64,000 nucleotides of DNA from Rhizobium sp. CC-YZS058 (GCF_034720595.1 NZ_JAYESJ010000001.1:1824001-1888000), one strand, 5' to 3'. Numbered from the stretch's first letter, positions 33,330 to 43,741 are shown. The notes: generated by a model from the letters alone, not told the origin. Translations and numbers: made by a program.

Positions 33330-33899
33330 ATGAAAATCCTTCATCTCGCCTTTGCCGGCGCCTTCGCCCTCGCCAGTCTCTCCAGCACGGCCTTTGCCCA
33401 GGCCAAGGACCTTCTGACGATCACTCTGAAGAGCGGACCGGTGGTCATCGAACTCGACAGCACGCACGCGCCCAAGCATGTGGAGCGGATCAAGGAACTG
33501 GCTGCCGAAGGCGCTTATGACAATGTCGCCTTCCACCGCGTGATCCCGGGCTTCATGGCGCAGACCGGCGACGTGCAGTACGGCAATATGGAAAAGAACT
33601 TCCAGCCGGAGCAGGCCGGCATGGGCGGCTCGTCCAAGCCGGATCTCCCGGCCGAGTTTTCCGACGTTCCTTTCAAGCGCGGCACCGTCGGCATGGCACG
33701 CTCGCAGGATCCGAATTCCGCCAATTCGCAGTTCTTCATCATGTTCGACGAGGGCTCCTTCCTCAACGGCCAGTATACGGTCGTCGGTCAGGTTGTCTCG
33801 GGCATGGAGAATGTCGACAAGATCAAGAAGGGCGACGAGGCCAATAACGGCTCCGTCTCCGACCCCGACCGGATGATCAGCGTCAAGGTCGGCAAGTAG
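33330..33899 (+). CDS. exported peptidyl-prolyl cis-trans isomerase, cyclophilin type
   Basis: Cyclophilin that speeds Xaa-Pro isomerisation during folding; periplasmic because of signal peptide MKILHLAFAGAFALASLSSTAFAQ. 189 residues. Cyclophilin signature FHRVIPGFMAQTGD and the second block GTVGMARSQDPNSANSQFFIMF are intact, including the catalytic Arg in FHRVI. Start follows CAACGGAGCTTCC. It is 27 bases upstream of a second, signal-less paralogue, so the pair serves periplasm and cytoplasm. Confidence 0.94.
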   Translation: MKILHLAFAGAFALASLSSTAFAQAKDLLTITLKSGPVVIELDSTHAPKHVERIKELAAEGAYDNVAFHRVIPGFMAQTGDVQYGNMEKNFQPEQAGMGGSSKPDLPAEFSDVPFKRGTVGMARSQDPNSANSQFFIMFDEGSFLNGQYTVVGQVVSGMENVDKIKKGDEANNGSVSDPDRMISVKVGK

Positions 33900-33926
33900 G
33901 ACTAAGCTGAAAACAGGAGAGAGACC

Positions 33927-34436
33927 ATGGCCGAGATCAAGGATCCGGAAAACACGATCATCATGGAAACGACGAAGGGCAGGGTGGTCATCGAACTGCG
34001 CCCGGATCTCGCACCGAACCATGTCGCGCGCATCAAGGAACTGGTTGCGGAAGGCGCCTATGACGGCGTCGTGTTCCACCGCGTGATCGAGGACTTCATG
34101 GCCCAGACGGGCGATGTCAAGTTCGGCAAGCAGGGCGGCGCGGACTTCAACCCAGCGCGCGCCGGCATGGGCGGCTCCGACAAGCCGGACCTGAAGGCCG
34201 AGTTTTCCTCGGAAAACCATGTCCGCGGGACCTGCTCCATGGCCCGCAGCCAGATGCCGAACTCCGCCAACTCGCAGTTCTTCATCTGCTTCACCGACGC
34301 GCCCTGGCTGAACAAGCAGTACTCCGTCTGGGGCAAGGTCGTCGACGGCATGGACATCATCGACACCATCAAGCGCGGCGAGCCTGTCAAGGATCCCGAC
34401 AGCATCGTATCGATGAAGCTCGCTTCGGCGGCGTAA
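33927..34436 (+). CDS. cytoplasmic peptidyl-prolyl cis-trans isomerase, cyclophilin type
   Basis: Signal-less cyclophilin, 169 residues, paralogue of the preceding gene. FHRVIEDFMAQTGDVKFGKQGG and GTCSMARSQMPNSANSQFFICF are the family blocks. The ribosome site GGAGAGAGACC is strong. A GC-rich hairpin 15 bases after the stop probably ends the coaD-ppi-ppi transcript before the queA-tgt pair. Confidence 0.94.
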   Translation: MAEIKDPENTIIMETTKGRVVIELRPDLAPNHVARIKELVAEGAYDGVVFHRVIEDFMAQTGDVKFGKQGGADFNPARAGMGGSDKPDLKAEFSSENHVRGTCSMARSQMPNSANSQFFICFTDAPWLNKQYSVWGKVVDGMDIIDTIKRGEPVKDPDSIVSMKLASAA

Positions 34437-34451
34437 GCAATCAAGGGCAGG

Positions 34452-34473
34452 GCACCGCCGGTGATGGCGGTGC
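34452..34473 (+). terminator. hairpin after the cytoplasmic cyclophilin gene
   Basis: Perfect 8-bp stem GCACCGCC / GGCGGTGC with a 6-base loop, then TCGTTCTC. A weak T-tract makes this a probable rather than certain terminator. Confidence 0.5.
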
Positions 34474-34490
34474 TCGTTCTCAACGCGAAC

Positions 34491-34593
34491 GTCATCCTCG
34501 GGCTTGTCCCGAGGATCTGCCCGCGCTTCGGAAAACCGGACGTCTAGGTCTTGGCTGGCCTTGGCAGATCCTCGGGTCAAGCCCGAAGATGAC
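34491..34593. repeat. RIME-like palindromic intergenic element
   Basis: Two 31-base inverted arms, 34491-34521 (begins GTCATCCTCGGGCTTGTCCC) and 34563-34593 (ends CCCGAAGATGAC), flank a 41-base centre. Each arm is itself a palindrome around ATCCTCGGG/CCCGAGGAT. Size (103 bases) and two-palindrome layout match the Rhizobium-specific intergenic mosaic elements (RIME). It lies between the cyclophilin hairpin and queA. Its translation on the + strand gives the familiar spurious [10 protein letters not shown] string. Confidence 0.75.
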
Positions 34594-34680
34594 GCATTGG
34601 CCGCTGGCCGATCGGGTCGCCGGCCTTCTGTAGCGCTCGCCCCTTTACCAAAACCTCCCCAGACTCAACTGGCCCAGCCC

Positions 34681-35766
34681 ATGCGCGTCGACCTTTTCGA
34701 CTTTCATCTTCCGGACGACAACATCGCCCTTCGCCCCGCCGTCCCGCGCGATGCGGCGCGGATGCTGGTCGTTCATCCGGATGGCCGGCGCGAGGACAAA
34801 GGCGTTCTCGATCTGCCGGGCCTCCTGAACCCGGGAGATGCGCTGGTCTTCAACGACACCCGCGTGATCCCCGCGCAGCTCGAGGGCATCCGCCGACGCG
34901 GCGCCGACATCGAAACCCCTGTTTCGCTGACCTTGCACATGCGCATCGCGCCCGACCGGTGGATGGCCTTCGCAAGGCCCGCGCGCCGGCTGAAGGCGGG
35001 CGACCGCCTGCGCTTCGGCGAGGGCGGCAACGTCTGCCAGCTCGGCGTGCTGGAAGCGAGCGTGGTGGCGCGCGGCGAGGCGGGCGAGGTGGAGCTTGCC
35101 TTCGATCTCGCCGGGCCGGCGCTCGACGAGGCCATCCTGGCCGTCGGTCATATCCCTCTGCCGCCCTATATCGCCTCCAAGCGGCCGGAGGACCAGCAGG
35201 ACCGGCAGGACTACCAGACCATGTATGCCCGCGAGGACGGCGCCGTCGCCGCGCCCACCGCGGGCCTGCATTTCACCGACCGGCTCTTCGCCGGCCTCGA
35301 CGCGGCCGGGATCGAACGGCATTTCGTCACCCTGCATGTCGGCGCCGGCACCTTTCTTCCGGTCAAGGCCGAAGACACGGCCGATCACAGGATGCACCAC
35401 GAGATCGGCCAGGTGACCGCCGAGACCGCCGCGGCGCTGAACGCCGTCAGGGCGAGGGGCGGGCGCATCGTCTCCGTCGGCACCACGTCGCTGCGGCTGC
35501 TCGAAAGTGCGGCGCGCCCGGATGGCATGATCGAGCCCTGGTCCGGCGCCACCGATATCTTCATCACGCCCGGTTATCGCTTCCGCGCCGTCGACGTGCT
35601 GATGACCAACTTCCATTTGCCCAGATCGACGCTCTTCATGCTGGTCTCCGCCTTCAGCGGGCTGGAGACGATGCGCTCCGCCTATGACCACGCGATCAAG
35701 AGCGGCTACCGCTTCTACTCCTATGGCGATTCCAGCCTTCTCTTCCGGAAAGACCCCGATGTCTGA
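34681..35766 (+). CDS. queA: S-adenosylmethionine:tRNA ribosyltransferase-isomerase
   Basis: Builds epoxyqueuosine on tRNA by transferring the ribosyl part of SAM to preQ1. 361 residues from the ATG at 34681 ([20 protein letters not shown]). Family blocks: [50 protein letters not shown]-like MHHEIGQV and [19 protein letters not shown]. It overlaps tgt by 8 bases, so the two queuosine steps are translationally coupled. Confidence 0.97.
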   Translation: MRVDLFDFHLPDDNIALRPAVPRDAARMLVVHPDGRREDKGVLDLPGLLNPGDALVFNDTRVIPAQLEGIRRRGADIETPVSLTLHMRIAPDRWMAFARPARRLKAGDRLRFGEGGNVCQLGVLEASVVARGEAGEVELAFDLAGPALDEAILAVGHIPLPPYIASKRPEDQQDRQDYQTMYAREDGAVAAPTAGLHFTDRLFAGLDAAGIERHFVTLHVGAGTFLPVKAEDTADHRMHHEIGQVTAETAAALNAVRARGGRIVSVGTTSLRLLESAARPDGMIEPWSGATDIFITPGYRFRAVDVLMTNFHLPRSTLFMLVSAFSGLETMRSAYDHAIKSGYRFYSYGDSSLLFRKDPDV

Positions 35767-36889
35767 AACCTTCCAGTTCACCCTCCACGCGCAGGACGGC
35801 AAGGCGCGGCGCGGGACCGTGTCCATGCCGCGCGGGCAGGTGCGCACGCCGGCCTTCATGCCGGTCGGCACGGTCGGCACGGTGAAGGCCATGTATCTCG
35901 ACCAGGTCCGCGAGCTCGGCGCCGATATCATCCTCGGGAACACCTATCACCTGATGCTGCGCCCCGGCGCCGAGCGCGTCGCACGCCTCGGCGGCCTGCA
36001 CGAGCTGATTCGCTGGCCGGAGCCGATCCTCACCGATAGCGGCGGCTTCCAGGTCATGTCGCTCTCCGGCCTGCGCAAGCTCGACGAGCAGGGCGTGACC
36101 TTCAAGAGCCATGTGGACGGCGCTCTGCACCATATGTCGCCGGAGCGCTCGATCGAGATCCAGGGTCTGCTCGACAGCGATATCCAGATGCAGCTCGACG
36201 AATGCCTGGCGCTGCCGGCCGAGGAGAAGGAGATCGCCCGGGCCATGGATCTTTCGCTGCGCTGGGCTGAGCGCTGCAAGCTCGCTTTCGGCGACCAGCC
36301 GGGCAAGGCGATGTTCGGTATCGTACAGGGCGGCGACAAGCCGGCGCTGCGTGTCCGCTCCGCCCAGGGGCTCGCGAGCCTCGATCTCAAAGGCTATGCG
36401 ATCGGTGGTCTCGCCGTTGGCGAGCCGCAGGAGGTCATGCTCGACATGCTCGACACCACCTGCCCGGAGCTGCCTGTCGAGAAGCCGCGCTACCTGATGG
36501 GCGTCGGCACGCCGGACGATATTCTGAAATCGGTGGCGCGGGGGATCGACATGTTCGACTGCGTCATGCCGACCCGCTCCGGCCGCCATGGTCTGGCCTT
36601 CACCCGGCGCGGGCGCATCAACCTGCGCAACGCCCGCCACGCCGAGGACATGCGGCCGCTCGACGAGGAATCCTCCTGCCCGGCGGCGCGCGACTATTCC
36701 CGCGCCTATCTCCACCATCTGGTGCGCGCCAACGAGTCGCTCGGCGGCATGCTGCTGACCTGGAACAACTTGTCCTACTATCAGGACCTGATGGCCGGCA
36801 TCCGCCTAGCGATCGAGGAAGGCCGCTATCAGTCCTTCATGGAAGAAACCCAGGAAAACTGGCGGCGCGGCGATCTTGCGCCGGTTTGA
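35759..36889 (+). CDS. tgt: tRNA-guanine transglycosylase
   Basis: Exchanges guanine-34 for preQ1 in tRNAs with GUN anticodons, the step before QueA. 376 residues from the ATG at 35759 ([19 protein letters not shown]). Catalytic Asp is in [12 protein letters not shown], and the nucleophile Asp in [17 protein letters not shown]. The zinc site is expected as CxCxxC-x-H; here [22 protein letters not shown] shows one Cys and the His, and the usual paired Cys are not obvious. The gene overlaps queA. Apart from that zinc region the protein looks standard. Confidence 0.95.
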   Translation: MSETFQFTLHAQDGKARRGTVSMPRGQVRTPAFMPVGTVGTVKAMYLDQVRELGADIILGNTYHLMLRPGAERVARLGGLHELIRWPEPILTDSGGFQVMSLSGLRKLDEQGVTFKSHVDGALHHMSPERSIEIQGLLDSDIQMQLDECLALPAEEKEIARAMDLSLRWAERCKLAFGDQPGKAMFGIVQGGDKPALRVRSAQGLASLDLKGYAIGGLAVGEPQEVMLDMLDTTCPELPVEKPRYLMGVGTPDDILKSVARGIDMFDCVMPTRSGRHGLAFTRRGRINLRNARHAEDMRPLDEESSCPAARDYSRAYLHHLVRANESLGGMLLTWNNLSYYQDLMAGIRLAIEEGRYQSFMEETQENWRRGDLAPV

Positions 36890-37002
36890 CACGGCGTCAT
36901 CGTAGGTCGGACGAGAACCGGGCAGGGCAAGCCCAATCGTTCCCCGTCATGATTGCGCACCCTACCCATGCCGACCGGCAACGTTCTGCGGGCTTGGGAG
37001 GC

Positions 37003-37425
37003 TCAGATTTCCGGTCCCGGCGCCTGCTGCAGCATGCGGACGGCATTGATCTTGTAGCTGCCGTCCGGCTGACGTGTCAGCGTGTAGAGCGCGGTCCAGT
37101 CCTTCCCGTCGGGCGCGCGGATTAGCACCTCCTGCAGCACCTGGCCAGCCTCGATCTTCGAGCGGCCGAAGGCGAAGTTGCCGGGCCGGTAGACCGGCGC
37201 GTAGCCGCGCTTGACCATCTCGAAGAATAGATCCTGGTTGGGATAGAGCGTCTGGATCTGCGGCGAGGCGAAGGAATAGGCGGTCGCCTTGTCATCGGCC
37301 AGAAACGCTTCGATCTGCCGCGAGATGATCGACCGCGCATCACCGACCGGTTCGGCAGAAGCCGGATCGGAGGCCAGCGACGCACCGGCAACCAACCCTG
37401 CAAGAATGAATCCAAGACACCGCAT
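37003..37425 (-). CDS. exported DUF4864-type protein
   Basis: A 140-residue protein with signal peptide MRCLGFILAGLVAGASLASDPASAE and a domain I recognise as DUF4864: ARSIISRQIEAFLADDKATAYSFASPQIQTLYP...FFEMVKRGYAPVYRP. Function unknown; the fold resembles NTF2-like proteins. Start chosen at 37425, with GGGAGG five bases upstream; the longer open frame above it has no family sequence. Single leftward gene converging on tgt. Confidence 0.82.
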   Translation of the reverse strand: MRCLGFILAGLVAGASLASDPASAEPVGDARSIISRQIEAFLADDKATAYSFASPQIQTLYPNQDLFFEMVKRGYAPVYRPGNFAFGRSKIEAGQVLQEVLIRAPDGKDWTALYTLTRQPDGSYKINAVRMLQQAPGPEI

Positions 37426-37764
37426 GCGCACCTCCCAAGAGACAGCTGTCAACAAGGAGATTACGCCGATTGCCCGGTTTGGGAAGACCTGCTCCAAAAC
37501 GCGACACGGGGTCGGAGATAAAGCGGTTTGCAGCCTTGCGCAGGTGGCCGCTTCGGAGGAGGGCGAAGCTGGGGGCTCGAGGAGAACAGGACACTCCAAC
37601 TTTGCAGCTACAAGAACTAGTTGCATAAGATAGATTATGGAACAATCGTCTCGACGGGGTGCGACCCGGACGTGGTTCCGTTCATCGGCCCGCCGCCTTG
37701 ACCCTGGCTGCCTTGACATCCTAAGCCAAAGGCAGTGCTGCCCTGTTTCCGAAAGCTGACGCCG
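37426..37764. promoter_or_regulatory. divergent intergenic region DUF4864 / purC
   Basis: 339 bases without a convincing gene. A TTGACA at 37713-37718 is the only good -35-like element toward purC, with no matching -10 box. Relatively AT-rich around 37600-37640. I see no purine riboswitch-like structure. Confidence 0.3.
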
Positions 37765-38733
37765 ATGCGCTTCGATCCTGCCGATGACCCCCGTGTCCTG
37801 AGCGACGCCTTCATCCCCGAGCTGCCGGGTCGTTATAAGGGCAAGGTGCGGGAGAATTATGACTTGCCGGATGGGCGGCGGATCATCATTGCCACGGACC
37901 GCTTGAGCGCCTTCGACCAGATCCTGACCGCGATCCCGTTCAAGGGCCAGGTGCTGACGCAGACGGCGCGCTACTGGTTCGAGGAAACCGCCGACATCTG
38001 CTTAAACCATGTCATCGCCTATCCCGATCCCAATGTGGTGATCGGCACGCGGCTCGATATCCTGCCGGTCGAGATCGTCGTGCGCGGTTATCTCGCCGGA
38101 ACGACGAGCACGTCGATCCTGACCAAATATCGCAAGGGCGAGCGGACCATGTACGGGCTGACGCTGCCCGATGGGCTGCGCGACAACGAGGCGCTGCCGC
38201 AGGCGATCATCACCCCGACCAGCAAGGCGTTCGACGGCGGCCATGACGAACCCTTGTCCGCCGACGACATCCTTGCCCAGAAACTGCTGACGTCCGAGCA
38301 ATGGGATACCGTGTCGCGCGCGGCGCTGGCGCTCTTCGAACGCGGACAGAGGCGCGCCGCCGAGCGCGGGCTCATTCTTGCCGATACGAAATATGAGTTC
38401 GGCACCGATGCCGAGGGTCGCATCGTGCTGGCCGACGAGATCCATACGCCGGACAGCAGCCGATACTGGATCGCTGCCGATCATGCCGAGGCGGTTGCGA
38501 GCGGCCGCCGGCCCGCGAGCTTCGACAAGGATTTCGTGCGCGCCTGGGTGAGCGAGCGCTGCGATCCCTATCACGACCCGATTCCGCCGATCCCGGCGGA
38601 GCTGATCGCCGAGACGGCGCGGGTCTATATCCGGGCCTTCGAGGCGATCACCGGGCGCACCTTCGAGCCGGACCTGAGCGGAGCGAGCGTTCTCGACCGC
38701 GTGCGTGACAACCTGCGCGTCTACTTCGCCTGA
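37765..38733 (+). CDS. purC: phosphoribosylaminoimidazole-succinocarboxamide synthase
   Basis: SAICAR synthetase of de novo purine synthesis: joins aspartate to CAIR using ATP. 322 residues from the ATG at 37765 ([20 protein letters not shown]); a GTG at 37735 is in frame but adds no family sequence. Signatures: [48 protein letters not shown], and [14 protein letters not shown]. It is of the longer ~310-residue type, distinct from the ~250-residue purC that rhizobia also carry in the main purine operon. Its last 13 bases overlap the convergent MBL gene. Confidence 0.94.
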   Translation: MRFDPADDPRVLSDAFIPELPGRYKGKVRENYDLPDGRRIIIATDRLSAFDQILTAIPFKGQVLTQTARYWFEETADICLNHVIAYPDPNVVIGTRLDILPVEIVVRGYLAGTTSTSILTKYRKGERTMYGLTLPDGLRDNEALPQAIITPTSKAFDGGHDEPLSADDILAQKLLTSEQWDTVSRAALALFERGQRRAAERGLILADTKYEFGTDAEGRIVLADEIHTPDSSRYWIAADHAEAVASGRRPASFDKDFVRAWVSERCDPYHDPIPPIPAELIAETARVYIRAFEAITGRTFEPDLSGASVLDRVRDNLRVYFA

Positions 38734-39545
38734 TCGAGCTCGAACTCGATTACCATGCCGTCATAGGCCGGCTCGACGTGATCGGGCGTCTCGGCCATGA
38801 CGGTCGCATAGTCGAGCGGCGTGTGCATATGGGTGAGGATCGCCCGGCGCGGGCCGATCCGCTCGATCCAGGCAAGCGACTGTTCGAGCGAGAGATGGCT
38901 CGGATGCGGGCGATATTGCAGCGTGTCGATCACCAGCGTTTCGAGCCCGGTCAGCTTGATCAAAGTCTCGGCCGGAAAGTCGCTTACATCCGTACAATAG
39001 GCGAAATTGCCGACACGGAAGCCGAGCGAGTGGATCTGCCCATGCATCTGCAGAAGCGGGACGAGGGTGAGGCGGCCCCCCTCGCCCATGATATCGATCG
39101 GTGACAGCGCCTGATCGATCAAATGTCCTTCAACGATCGGCGGATAGCCGCCGGCCTGTGCGCCATCCAGGCAATAGCGGAAGCCGTCGCGGATACGCTC
39201 CATCGTCGCGTGATCCGCATGGATGGGCACGGGGCGTTTCGCGTCGATGAAATAGCCGCGAAGATCGTCGATGCCGTGCAAATGATCGGCGTGGGAATGG
39301 GTATAGACGACGGCATCGAGATGACGGACGCGGGCGGCGATCATCTGCTGGCGAAGATCCGGCCCCGTATCGACGAGCACTGTCGTCCGCCCCCCATCTT
39401 CGGCGATCCGTTCGATGAGCAGCGATGCCCGCAGCCGCACATTCTTCGGGTTCTTGGGGTCGCAGGCGCCCCAATCGCCGGAAATGCGGGGCACGCCCGG
39501 CGAAGAGCCGCAGCCGAGAATGGTGAAAACCAGCCGAGCGCTCAT
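38721..39545 (-). CDS. MBL-fold metallo-hydrolase (PhnP-like)
   Basis: A 274-residue metallo-beta-lactamase-fold phosphodiesterase/hydrolase. The metal motif [11 protein letters not shown] is at about residues 77-87, preceded by the [24 protein letters not shown] loop typical of PhnP-like enzymes, and later histidines in TDVSDF and ILTHMH. Substrate unknown; PhnP itself hydrolyses cyclic phosphodiesters. It lies 10 bases downstream of tatD in a leftward run with metG, holB and tmk, and is the last gene of that run. Confidence 0.9.
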   Translation of the reverse strand: MSARLVFTILGCGSSPGVPRISGDWGACDPKNPKNVRLRASLLIERIAEDGGRTTVLVDTGPDLRQQMIAARVRHLDAVVYTHSHADHLHGIDDLRGYFIDAKRPVPIHADHATMERIRDGFRYCLDGAQAGGYPPIVEGHLIDQALSPIDIMGEGGRLTLVPLLQMHGQIHSLGFRVGNFAYCTDVSDFPAETLIKLTGLETLVIDTLQYRPHPSHLSLEQSLAWIERIGPRRAILTHMHTPLDYATVMAETPDHVEPAYDGMVIEFELDQAK

Positions 39546-39555
39546 CGTTCAGGCC

Positions 39556-40347
39556 TCACAGGCGCGGCATCTTGGAGAAGAGGCGCAAAGCGTTCTCCGT
39601 CGTCACCTCGGCCAAGGCGTCGAGCGTCAGGCCCAGCGTTTCGGCCAGCACCTCGGCGGTCTTGGCGACATAGGCCGGTTCGTTGCGCTTGCCGCGGAAG
39701 GGCTTCGGCGCAAGATAGGGCGCATCAGTCTCGACGATCATCCGGTCGTGCGGCACGGTCCTGGCGGTCGCGCGCAGCTCTTCCGATTTCGGGAAGGTGA
39801 GAATGCCGGAAAAGGACAGCGTGCCGCCGAGCTCCAGTCCGACGCGGGCGAGCTCGGGCCCGGAGGAGAAGCAGTGCAGGAGGAAGGGAAATGCGCCCTC
39901 CTCCGTCTCCTCCGTTAGGATCGCCGCCATGTCGTCGTCGGCCGAGCGGCTGTGGATCACCAGCGGCAGGCCGGTTTCCCGCGCGGCGGCGATATGGCGC
40001 CGCAGCCCCGTCGCCTGCGCCTCGCGCGGAGCGTTGTCGTAGAAATAGTCGAGCCCCGCTTCGCCGATCGCCACGCACTTCGGGTGTGCCGAAAGGCGGA
40101 CGAGGTCCTCCACCGTCACGTCCAGCTCCTCATCCGCATTGTGCGGGTGCGTGCCGACGGAGCAGAAGACGTTGTCGTACTGCTCGGCGATGGCTGTGAT
40201 GGCAGGGAATTTGTGGACGCGGGTCGAGATGGTGATCATCTGCCGCACGCCCGCCTCGCCTGCCCGCGCGACGATGGCATCGCGCTCCGCCTCGAAGTCG
40301 GGAAAGTCCAGATGGCAGTGGGTGTCGATCAGCATGGGCACGGCCAT
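39556..40347 (-). CDS. tatD: TatD-family metal-dependent hydrolase
   Basis: TIM-barrel DNase/hydrolase of the TatD family. 263 residues from the ATG at 40347; GAGG lies five bases upstream. A GTG at 40353 overlaps the metG stop (GTGA), and MLIDTHCH at 40335 is a third option. Metal ligands: LIDTHCHLDF, GEAGLDYFYD, PLVIHSR, LLHCFSS and METDAPYLAP (here VETDAPYLAP). Follows metG directly, an order shared with many bacteria. Confidence 0.93.
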   Translation of the reverse strand: MAVPMLIDTHCHLDFPDFEAERDAIVARAGEAGVRQMITISTRVHKFPAITAIAEQYDNVFCSVGTHPHNADEELDVTVEDLVRLSAHPKCVAIGEAGLDYFYDNAPREAQATGLRRHIAAARETGLPLVIHSRSADDDMAAILTEETEEGAFPFLLHCFSSGPELARVGLELGGTLSFSGILTFPKSEELRATARTVPHDRMIVETDAPYLAPKPFRGKRNEPAYVAKTAEVLAETLGLTLDALAEVTTENALRLFSKMPRL

Positions 40348-40349
40348 CC

Positions 40350-41900
40350 TCACACCTCAGGCGCCACGTAGCGTGGAAAGACCGGCTTCGGCGCCTCGAG
40401 CGGCGTACCGGAGACGAGACGACCGGCGGGCCCGAGCGCCGCGAAGTCCCGCTTGTCGGCCGGCGCGGCAACGAGATCCAGAAGTTTTTCGCAGGATGCC
40501 GGCATGATCGGCTGCAGCAGGATGGCGATCTGGCGGACGACTTCGGCCGTGACATAGAGCACCGTGCCCATGCGCTCCGGATCGGTCTTCTTCAGCGCCC
40601 AGGGCTCCTGACCGGCAAAATAACGGTCCGCCTCGGAGACGACGGCAATGATCGCCGTTACGGCCTTGTGAATGGCGAGCGCGTTGATGTCGCTTCGCGC
40701 GATCGCCAGAAGCCCGTCGACGGAGGCAAGCATCGCCTCGTCCGCTGCGGTGAGCGGACCGCAGGGCGGGATCCGGCCGTCGCAGTTCTTCACGATCATC
40801 GACAGCGAGCGGCTGGCGAGATTGCCGATGCCATTGGCGAGATCGGAGTTGATGCGAACCGCGATCCCCTCCTCGCTGTAATTGCCGTCCTGGCCGAACG
40901 AGACCTCGCGCATGAAGAAATAGCGGATTTGATCCAGACCGAAGTGCTCGACGAGGTTGATCGGGTCGACGACATTGCCGAGCGACTTCGACATCTTCTC
41001 GCCCTTGTTGAGCAGGAAGCCATGCGCAAAGACCCGCTCCGGCAGGGGCAGCCCGGCCGACATCAGGAAGGCCGGCCAGTAGACGGCGTGGAAGCGGATG
41101 ATGTCCTTGCCGATCATGTGGATCGACGCCGGCCAGTATTTCGCCCGCGGGCTCTCCGGATCGGTCAGCACGCCGGTGGCGGTCACGTAGTTGGTGAGCG
41201 CATCCACCCAGACATACATGACATGGCCGTCGTCATTCGGCACCGGCACGCCCCAGTCGAAGGTGGTGCGGGAGACGGAAAGGTCCTTCAGGCCCGACTT
41301 GACGAAGGAGATGATTTCGTTGCGCCGCTCGGCCGGACCGATGAAATCCGGCTGCGCCTCGTAAAGGGCCAGCAGCCGGTCCTGATAGGCGGAAAGACGG
41401 AAGAAATAGCTCGATTCCTCGACCCATTCGACCGGCGTGCCCTGCGGCCCGTAGCGCACGCCGTCGGCGCGCAGCTCGGTCTCGCCTTCCTGGTAGTAGG
41501 CCTCGTCGCGCACCGAATACCAGCCGGCATAGGTGTCCTTGTAGAGGTCGCCCGCCTTCTCCATCCGCAGCCACATCTCGGTCACCGCCGCATGGTGGCG
41601 TGGCTCGGTGGTGCGGATATAGTCGTCGTGCGACGCATTCAGCAGCACCGCCATCTTCTGGAATTCGGCCGTGTTCCGGTCGGCCAGCTCCTGGGCGGTC
41701 AGGCCCTGGCTGCGCGCCGTCTGCTGCATCTTCTGGCCATGTTCGTCCGTGCCGGTGAGAAAGAACACATCGCGCCCGTCAAGCCGCTGAAAGCGGGCGA
41801 CGACGTCTGTGGCGATGAGTTCATAGGCGTGGCCGATATGCGGCCGGCCGTTCGGATAGGCGATGGCGGTCGTGATGTAGAAGGGCGACGTGTCGGACAT
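40350..41900 (-). CDS. metG: methionyl-tRNA synthetase
   Basis: Charges tRNA-Met. 516 residues, the short form without the C-terminal dimerisation/tRNA-binding domain. Class I motifs: [11 protein letters not shown] (HIGH at about residues 21-24) and EKMSKSLGN (KMSKS). The connective peptide lacks the four-Cys zinc knuckle of the E. coli type: the segment around [14 protein letters not shown] has no Cys. Leftward, downstream of holB by 111 bases; no gene is seen in that gap. Confidence 0.97.
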   Translation of the reverse strand: MSDTSPFYITTAIAYPNGRPHIGHAYELIATDVVARFQRLDGRDVFFLTGTDEHGQKMQQTARSQGLTAQELADRNTAEFQKMAVLLNASHDDYIRTTEPRHHAAVTEMWLRMEKAGDLYKDTYAGWYSVRDEAYYQEGETELRADGVRYGPQGTPVEWVEESSYFFRLSAYQDRLLALYEAQPDFIGPAERRNEIISFVKSGLKDLSVSRTTFDWGVPVPNDDGHVMYVWVDALTNYVTATGVLTDPESPRAKYWPASIHMIGKDIIRFHAVYWPAFLMSAGLPLPERVFAHGFLLNKGEKMSKSLGNVVDPINLVEHFGLDQIRYFFMREVSFGQDGNYSEEGIAVRINSDLANGIGNLASRSLSMIVKNCDGRIPPCGPLTAADEAMLASVDGLLAIARSDINALAIHKAVTAIIAVVSEADRYFAGQEPWALKKTDPERMGTVLYVTAEVVRQIAILLQPIMPASCEKLLDLVAAPADKRDFAALGPAGRLVSGTPLEAPKPVFPRYVAPEV

Positions 41901-42011
41901 GGCGGCGGGAGACTCTGGATGTTGCGCGTGCGAAAGAGCGGTGCGCCTGCTCTTAGCCCATAGCGGCGGGCGTGGAAATGCGGAACCGGCAAAAAGCCGG
42001 CGGAGCCCGGC

Positions 42012-43040
42012 TCAGGCTGCGCGAATGTCGTCGAGGATCTGCAGGACGGTCTGCTTGCGGTCGAGGTTATAGGCTTCCGCGAGCGTCACGCGTTCGGAAA
42101 GATCGGAGGAAAGCCGCGCCAGCCGCTCCGCACGCTCCAGATCGCCCGAGAGCGCCGAGGCGCGCGCCTGCGCGGTCACGTGGCGGGAGACGAGCTCGGT
42201 GAAGAAGTCGTAGATCGTTTCGGCGTCGCGGCCGGAGAGAACATCGGCGAGCTTGTGGGCCTCGCGCCGCGCCGGCGCCGGCTCCTTGGCAAGGATGCTT
42301 TCGAAGGCCTCGACGATATCGGCGCCGCCGTAATTGATGAGCTTGATGGCCTCCGACACGCTGCCTCGCGCCGCTTTCAGCACGCCAGGCAGTGTGTCTT
42401 CCGCCGGACGGATGCCGAGATGGCCGAGTGCCTGTTCCATCGCCGCGTCGTTGAGCGGCTTCAGCGCCAGCGGCAGGCAGCGCGAGCGAATGGTCGGCAG
42501 CAGCCGTCCCGGCGCATGGGTCAACACCAGAAAGAGCGAGCGCTTCGGCGGCTCCTCCAGGATTTTCAGGATGGCATTGGCGGCATTGCGGTTGAGATCG
42601 TCGGCCGCATCGACGATGACGATCCGCCAGTTGCCGGTGCCGGAGGTCTGGCCGAAGAAGCGGCCGGCGCGCCGCACCTCGTCCACCGTGATGGCGCTCT
42701 TGATCTTCTGCGTCTTCTCGTCGACCGGCCGTGTCAGGTGCAGAAGGTTGTGCGAGGCGCCGCCGGCGATCTGACGGCTGACCAGCGAGGTCGGATCCGG
42801 CGCCTGCATGGTCGAGGGCGCCGTCTCCGGCTCGGGATGGCTGAGCACGTGATTGGCGAAACGGAAGGCGAGCGTCGCCTTGCCGATGCCCTGCGGCCCC
42901 TCGATCAGGACCGCATGATGACCCTTGCCCGAACGATAGCCGGCAGCGAGAAAGGCCTCGGCCTCCTCATGGCCGAACAGTGCGGTGTTTTCCGAGGGTG
43001 CGATGGCCCCATCCAGCTGGTCGGCGCGGGGTTCGCTCAC
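42012..43040 (-). CDS. holB: DNA polymerase III subunit delta'
   Basis: Clamp-loader subunit that, with delta and tau/gamma, opens the beta clamp on primed DNA. 342 residues. AAA+ domain with a P-loop-like GPQGIGKATLAFRFANHVL (residues about 49-67) and IVIVDAADDLNRNAANAILKILEEPPKRSLFLVLTH, typical of delta'. Starts with a GTG that overlaps the tmk stop (GTGA), so it is coupled to tmk as in most bacteria. Confidence 0.94.
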   Translation of the reverse strand: MSEPRADQLDGAIAPSENTALFGHEEAEAFLAAGYRSGKGHHAVLIEGPQGIGKATLAFRFANHVLSHPEPETAPSTMQAPDPTSLVSRQIAGGASHNLLHLTRPVDEKTQKIKSAITVDEVRRAGRFFGQTSGTGNWRIVIVDAADDLNRNAANAILKILEEPPKRSLFLVLTHAPGRLLPTIRSRCLPLALKPLNDAAMEQALGHLGIRPAEDTLPGVLKAARGSVSEAIKLINYGGADIVEAFESILAKEPAPARREAHKLADVLSGRDAETIYDFFTELVSRHVTAQARASALSGDLERAERLARLSSDLSERVTLAEAYNLDRKQTVLQILDDIRAA

Positions 43041-43741
43041 GCTCCGCCCTCCCCGCTGCGCCGCGCCCGCGCGCTGCCGCGGCCCGCCACCACCTCGTCG
43101 AAGGCCAGAAGAACATCCGCCGCCACACGCGCTTCGTCCTGCGCCGCATCGACGACCCGGCAGCGCGCCGGGTCTGCCGCGGCGATATCGAGGAAGGCTT
43201 CGCGCCGCTTCTCATGCGTATCGAGCTCTTCCTTCTCGAAGCGATCGAGCCCGCTCTTGTCGCTTTCGCCATCTGCGGTCTGGCCAAGGCGCTGGCGCAC
43301 GCGCGCCAGGCCGAGCGAGGCCGGAAGATCGAGGACGATTGTCAGATCCGGGCGCAGGCCGTGCACGGCGACGCGCTCCAGCGCATCGATCAACGGTTGC
43401 GGCAGATTGCCGGTGATCCCCTGGTAGACGCGCGAGGAATCCATGAAGCGGTCGCACAGCACCGTCTGACCGCTGGTGATGGCGGGGCCGATCACGCTTT
43501 CCACATGGTCGTTGCGCGCGGCGGCAAAGAGCAGCGCCTCCATGCGGATGCCGAACCGCTCGGCGGCGCCGGACAGGAGCACATGGCGAACGGCTTCCGC
43601 CCCGGCCGAGCCGCCGGGTTCGCGGGTGATGAGCACGCTCCGGCCCCGCGCCCGCAGCGCTTCCGCCAGGCGCCGGATCTGGGTGGATTTGCCCGCCCCT
43701 TCCCCGCCCTCGAATGTCACGAACAATCCGCCAGCTGCCAC
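43037..43741 (-). CDS. tmk: thymidylate kinase
   Basis: Phosphorylates dTMP to dTDP. 234 residues from the GTG at 43741, with AAGGCGGA upstream; the open frame continues upstream without family sequence. P-loop FEGGEGAGKSTQIRRLAEAL (about residues 10-29), the DR(Y/F) motif in LCDRFMDSSRVYQGITG, and LDLPASLGLARVRQR follow in order. The C-terminal tail is slightly longer than usual. The gene overlaps holB by four bases. The 191-base gap to the dac gene holds no gene that I can see. Confidence 0.93.
   Translation of the reverse strand: MAAGGLFVTFEGGEGAGKSTQIRRLAEALRARGRSVLITREPGGSAGAEAVRHVLLSGAAERFGIRMEALLFAAARNDHVESVIGPAITSGQTVLCDRFMDSSRVYQGITGNLPQPLIDALERVAVHGLRPDLTIVLDLPASLGLARVRQRLGQTADGESDKSGLDRFEKEELDTHEKRREAFLDIAAADPARCRVVDAAQDEARVAADVLLAFDEVVAGRGSARARRSGEGGA

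Noticed and set aside
37713..37718. TTGACA as a purC promoter
   Set aside because: No -10 hexamer at 16-18 bases downstream; kept only as a note in the intergenic entry.
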